Source: an uncultured Succinatimonas sp. (GTDB lineage: Bacteria; Pseudomonadota; Gammaproteobacteria; Enterobacterales; Succinivibrionaceae). From it: a stretch of 34,303 nt of DNA. The stretch is taken from positions 1 through 34,303 of the forward strand of contig NZ_CAJKVK010000012.1 in NCBI RefSeq assembly GCF_905203285.1, given 5' to 3'. Position numbers and translations under genes: made by a program. A model generated the notes under the pieces. The model was given only the letters and a program-made list of their open reading frames with translations, made no database searches and was not told where the DNA came from. Positions 31,866 through 34,303 of this stretch are shown in pieces; the first letter of the stretch is position 1, and every line of letters begins with the position of its first letter.

Positions 31866-32617
31866 ATGAGCAGGAACATGTTCTTTACATTGAAGGCTTA
31901 AGCGTTTCGTTTGACGGATTCAAAGCCGTAGATGACTTATCGCTTTATATAGATAAGGGTGAAATTCGCGTAATAATCGGACCAAACGGCGCAGGAAAGA
32001 CTACCGTCCTAGATTTAATTTGCGGAAAAACAAAAGCAACCAAAGGATCTATCCTTTTTAACAACCGTGAAATATTAGGGCTTAGCGAAAACGAAATAGT
32101 AAAAGCAGGCATTGGAAGGAAATTTCAAACGCCGTCTATTTATGAAGAGTTAACTGTTTTCGAAAACCTTGAGCTGTCTTACCCTAAAGGAACTTCAGTT
32201 TTAGGATCAATATTTTTTAAGCTTGATAAAGAGATTAAGCAAAAAATCCAAGAGACAGCAGAGACAATTATGTTGCAGGATAGCCTCAACACCAAATCTG
32301 CCCTATTGAGCCACGGACAGAAACAGTGGCTTGAAATTGGGATGTTGCTTATTCAAAACCCTAAACTATTGATGCTTGATGAGCCTGTTGCCGGCATGTC
32401 AATTACTGAAAGGACAAAAACAGCCGAGCTCCTGCATAAAATCATCAAAAACCGATCAGTAATAGTTATTGAGCACGACATGAAATTTGTTGAAAACATT
32501 GCTGACCGCGTAACTGTTATGCATCAAGGCAAAATATTAGCCGAAGGCAGCATACAGTCAATTAAAAACAACCCTAAAGTAATAGATGTATACCTAGGGC
32601 ACCAAGGAGAAAAATAA
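31862..32617 (+). CDS. urtD: Urea/amide ABC transporter ATPase 1
   Basis: LivG/UrtD-type ATP-binding protein, 251 residues. Walker A G-P-N-G-A-G-K-T-T at 40-48, a signature L-L-S-H-G-Q-K-Q-W-L-E-I-G (S-H-G-Q in place of S-G-G-Q, as is usual in UrtD), Walker B L-L-M-L-D-E-P and the switch histidine in V-I-E-H-D-M. The ATG overlaps the urtC stop (ATGA), indicating coupling. Confidence 0.93.
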   Translation: MNEQEHVLYIEGLSVSFDGFKAVDDLSLYIDKGEIRVIIGPNGAGKTTVLDLICGKTKATKGSILFNNREILGLSENEIVKAGIGRKFQTPSIYEELTVFENLELSYPKGTSVLGSIFFKLDKEIKQKIQETAETIMLQDSLNTKSALLSHGQKQWLEIGMLLIQNPKLLMLDEPVAGMSITERTKTAELLHKIIKNRSVIVIEHDMKFVENIADRVTVMHQGKILAEGSIQSIKNNPKVIDVYLGHQGEK

Positions 32618-32618
32618 T

Positions 32619-33308
32619 ATGCTGAAGCTTACCGATTTTTCTGCATCTTATGGTCAAAGTACCGTAATTGACAAGCTTAGCCTAGAAATAAAAAAGGGTG
32701 AAATAGTTGCTCTGCTTGGGCGCAACGGCATGGGCAAAACGACGCTTATGAAATCAATAATGGGGCTAATTAAGCACAACAGCGGCTCTTTAACCCTTGA
32801 CGGACACAATTTAATGGGGCTTAAGAGCTATGAAAGAGTTGCTGCAGGATTAGGTTATGTCCCCCAAGGCAGGATGATCTTCAATACATTAACGGTAACT
32901 GAAAACATCACAACAGGGATGATTGTATCTAAGACGGCTGAGGTTCCACCTTATGTGTATAGGATTTTTCCCATATTAAAAGAGTTTGCCAAAAGAAAAG
33001 GAGGAAACCTTTCCGGCGGACAACAACAGCAATTGGCAATTGCCAGGGCTTTAGTCACAAAGCCTAAAATGCTTATTTTAGATGAGCCTACTGAAGGCAT
33101 TCAGCCTTCAATTATTTCTGAAATGAGCGATATTTTGCGACAAATTCGAGATGAATTCGGTCTTACCATATTCGTCAGCGAGCAAGTGCTATCTTTTGCC
33201 TTATCCGTTGCTGATCGTATTCTGGTAATAGAAAAAGGCCAGATTGTATATGACTCTCCAGCATCTCAAGCTGACGGCTCTAAAATTGAGACATACCTTT
33301 CAGTTTAA
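32619..33308 (+). CDS. urtE: Urea/amide ABC transporter ATPase 2
   Basis: LivF/UrtE-type ATP-binding protein, 229 residues. Walker A G-R-N-G-M-G-K-T-T at 34-42 (the methionine is characteristic of UrtE), signature N-L-S-G-G-Q-Q-Q-Q-L, Walker B M-L-I-L-D-E-P-T-E-G-I-Q-P-S. It lies 1 base after urtD. The operon ends here with a terminator at 33358-33390. No urease genes are next to it. Confidence 0.93.
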   Translation: MLKLTDFSASYGQSTVIDKLSLEIKKGEIVALLGRNGMGKTTLMKSIMGLIKHNSGSLTLDGHNLMGLKSYERVAAGLGYVPQGRMIFNTLTVTENITTGMIVSKTAEVPPYVYRIFPILKEFAKRKGGNLSGGQQQQLAIARALVTKPKMLILDEPTEGIQPSIISEMSDILRQIRDEFGLTIFVSEQVLSFALSVADRILVIEKGQIVYDSPASQADGSKIETYLSV

Positions 33309-33357
33309 AATGATACAAAGCAACACATAATGCCAATTGCTAAAAATCAAGGGCAAG

Positions 33358-33390
33358 CCCGGCTGATAATTACATAAGCCGCCGGGTTTT
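33358..33390 (+). terminator. Terminator of the transporter operon
   Basis: A 6-bp all-G/C stem (33358-33363 with 33381-33386), with an inner GGCT/AGCC pairing option, followed by four T residues. It lies 50 bases after the urtE stop. Confidence 0.7.
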
Positions 33391-33705
33391 GCAGATCTGT
33401 CTGCTCCAGCCATTGATTTTTGCCGCCGCGACATGTGAAAGGAGACATTTATTGCGAGGCAACTTTAACTAGCTAGCGTTCTCATAGATGGATCTTATTA
33501 GGGGTATTGATAATCATATCCTGTGCCTAACCTAGGCCTTCAGCCAACTTTACGATACCTCTATACGGCATAGAAAAATATCCATACAAAACAAAGAGTT
33601 ACTTTGGGAGATTGGGGAGAATACTACAGTTTTGTCAAAATAGACGGCAACGGATTTTATCTTTCTAAAAAAACCGTTGCCGAGCTTGTCAACTGAATAC
33701 AGTTT
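33391..33705. other. Gene-poor stretch with a decayed lpxH 3' end
   Basis: No intact gene. An AAAGGAG site at about 33438-33444 precedes only a six-codon frame starting with TTG, which I do not call. CTAG tetramers occur close together (about 33469-33475 and 33531-33534), unusual for enterobacteria-like DNA. The last 114 bases before the stop at 33696 encode the lpxH remnant described separately. Confidence 0.6.
33551..33696 (+). pseudogene. Remnant of an lpxH 3' end
   Basis: Codons from 33583 to the TGA at 33694-33696 read H-T-K-Q-R-V-T-L-G-D-W-G-E and onward for 37 residues, ending V-N. This aligns without gaps to the last 37 residues of the intact LpxH (H-A-K-Q-R-F-A-L-G-D-W-G-E ... I-N), with 21 identities. 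Just upstream the similarity continues weakly at the DNA level, but the frame is broken by a TAG at 33571. The rest of lpxH is absent. It is in the same orientation as the intact gene, about 10.9 kb away. Confidence 0.85.
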
Positions 33706-34191
33706 TTACTGCTTTAAATCTTTAGCGCTTTGCGCCACTTGATTAGGTGTCAGGTATTCAAGAGATGAATCTGTAAACTGCATCGCACTCTTAGCGCCTA
33801 CCGGCTGTACTAAAAGCAGCCTTTCACCGTCTTTATTTACTTCCTTTAGCATAATTTGCTTCTTTTCACCTGCAAGCAACTGTACGGTAACGGTTCCCGT
33901 TTTAGATATTTTTACTATATTTACAGGAATAGGGTCAGATCCTACTGCGCCGACATATGGCACTCCTTCGGTAAGCTGAACCACAAATTTAATATCGCGG
34001 CCTAAAAAATCTTGAGTAAGCCAAATTCCCGAAACATAAGCCGCAGGAGTATCAGGTAACTCGAGCATATCATCGGGAATATAGCCAAAATCATCGGCGT
34101 CATAAGTACCGAAATCGTAAATCCCGGCATTAGCGCTCACGCAAAAACATGCGGCAGCGCAAAAAGTAAGAAACTTAGATCTGATTTGCAT
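33706..34191 (-). CDS. Secreted protein of unknown function
   Basis: 161 residues. The first 22 form a Sec signal peptide (basic M-Q-I-R-S-K, hydrophobic core with several Cys/Ala, cleavage after A-N-A), without a lipobox. The mature part starts with an acidic Asp/Tyr-rich segment (about 24-50), then beta-rich sequence with W57 and a V-G-A-V-G-S segment. I do not recognise the family. ATG start with AAGGAG 8 bases upstream. It converges on the lpxH remnant and may be the original neighbour of lpxH. Confidence 0.75.
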   Translation of the reverse strand: MQIRSKFLTFCAAACFCVSANAGIYDFGTYDADDFGYIPDDMLELPDTPAAYVSGIWLTQDFLGRDIKFVVQLTEGVPYVGAVGSDPIPVNIVKISKTGTVTVQLLAGEKKQIMLKEVNKDGERLLLVQPVGAKSAMQFTDSSLEYLTPNQVAQSAKDLKQ

Positions 34192-34303
34192 TAATTGATC
34201 TCCTTAATCTACAGAGTATCCTCACTGTAACTCTTTTTTAGTGAACTTGCCATCAGCTAAAGTTGATGGGCTTCCTGCTTAATCGACTCCCCCCCCAGCG
34301 GAA
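34192..34303. other. Upstream region of the secreted-protein gene, right edge
   Basis: It contains an inverted repeat (CCATCA/TGATGG, about 34241-34260) and a run of eight C residues at 34289-34296. The run lies outside any frame I can call, so it may be promoter-related or part of a gene beyond the window. Confidence 0.4.

Noticed and set aside
33438..33475. AAAGGAG followed by a short frame
   Set aside because: Only six codons from a TTG; no support as a gene or leader peptide.

Overview
The window looks like a gammaproteobacterial chromosome of moderate GC. The S10, spc and alpha ribosomal operons appear in the E. coli gene order, the divergent cysS / ppiB-lpxH block and the pyrE / yicC pair are gammaproteobacterial, and lpxH implies a Gram-negative outer membrane. 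A rumen/gut lineage such as Succinivibrionaceae is my best guess, but this is inference from overall flavour and not proven here.

Region 1 (1-15433, minus strand) is the ribosomal protein supercluster: rpsJ-rplC-rplD-rplW-rplB-rpsS-rplV-rpsC-rplP-rpmC-rpsQ, then rplN-rplX-rplE-rpsN-rpsH-rplF-rplR-rpsE-rpmD-rplO-secY-rpmJ, then rpsM-rpsK-rpsD-rpoA-rplQ. A second, divergent rpoA follows rplQ. The two alpha subunits (both 329 residues) have nearly identical C-terminal domains. Their N-terminal domains have each lost a different half of the contacts needed for RNA polymerase assembly, which strongly suggests an obligate alpha1/alpha2 heterodimer. Operon boundaries are marked by promoters and hairpins: an S10 leader, a terminator plus promoter between rpsQ and rplN, a terminator-like hairpin between rplO and secY, and an S4-type alpha leader before rpsM.

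Region 2 (15729-22818) is housekeeping: queH (queuosine), pyrE, yicC, an OLD-family ATPase/nuclease (ybjD-like), cysS, ppiB and lpxH.

Region 3 (22819-33390) is a self-contained amide/urea utilisation module. It holds an aliphatic amidase (amiE), a LuxR-type response regulator, a 1082-residue hybrid kinase whose input domain is an NCS1 nucleobase-permease-like transporter, and a complete five-gene UrtABCDE-like ABC transporter. An identical 16-bp palindrome lies upstream of both amiE and the transporter operon, in each case 44 bp before a candidate -10 box. It is the obvious candidate operator for the response regulator.

Region 4 (33391-34303) holds a decayed 3' end of a second lpxH in the same orientation as the intact one, then a secreted protein of unknown function. 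The intact lpxH and this fragment bracket the amide module, suggesting that the module entered at the end of lpxH. I found no rRNA, tRNA, CRISPR array or transposase.
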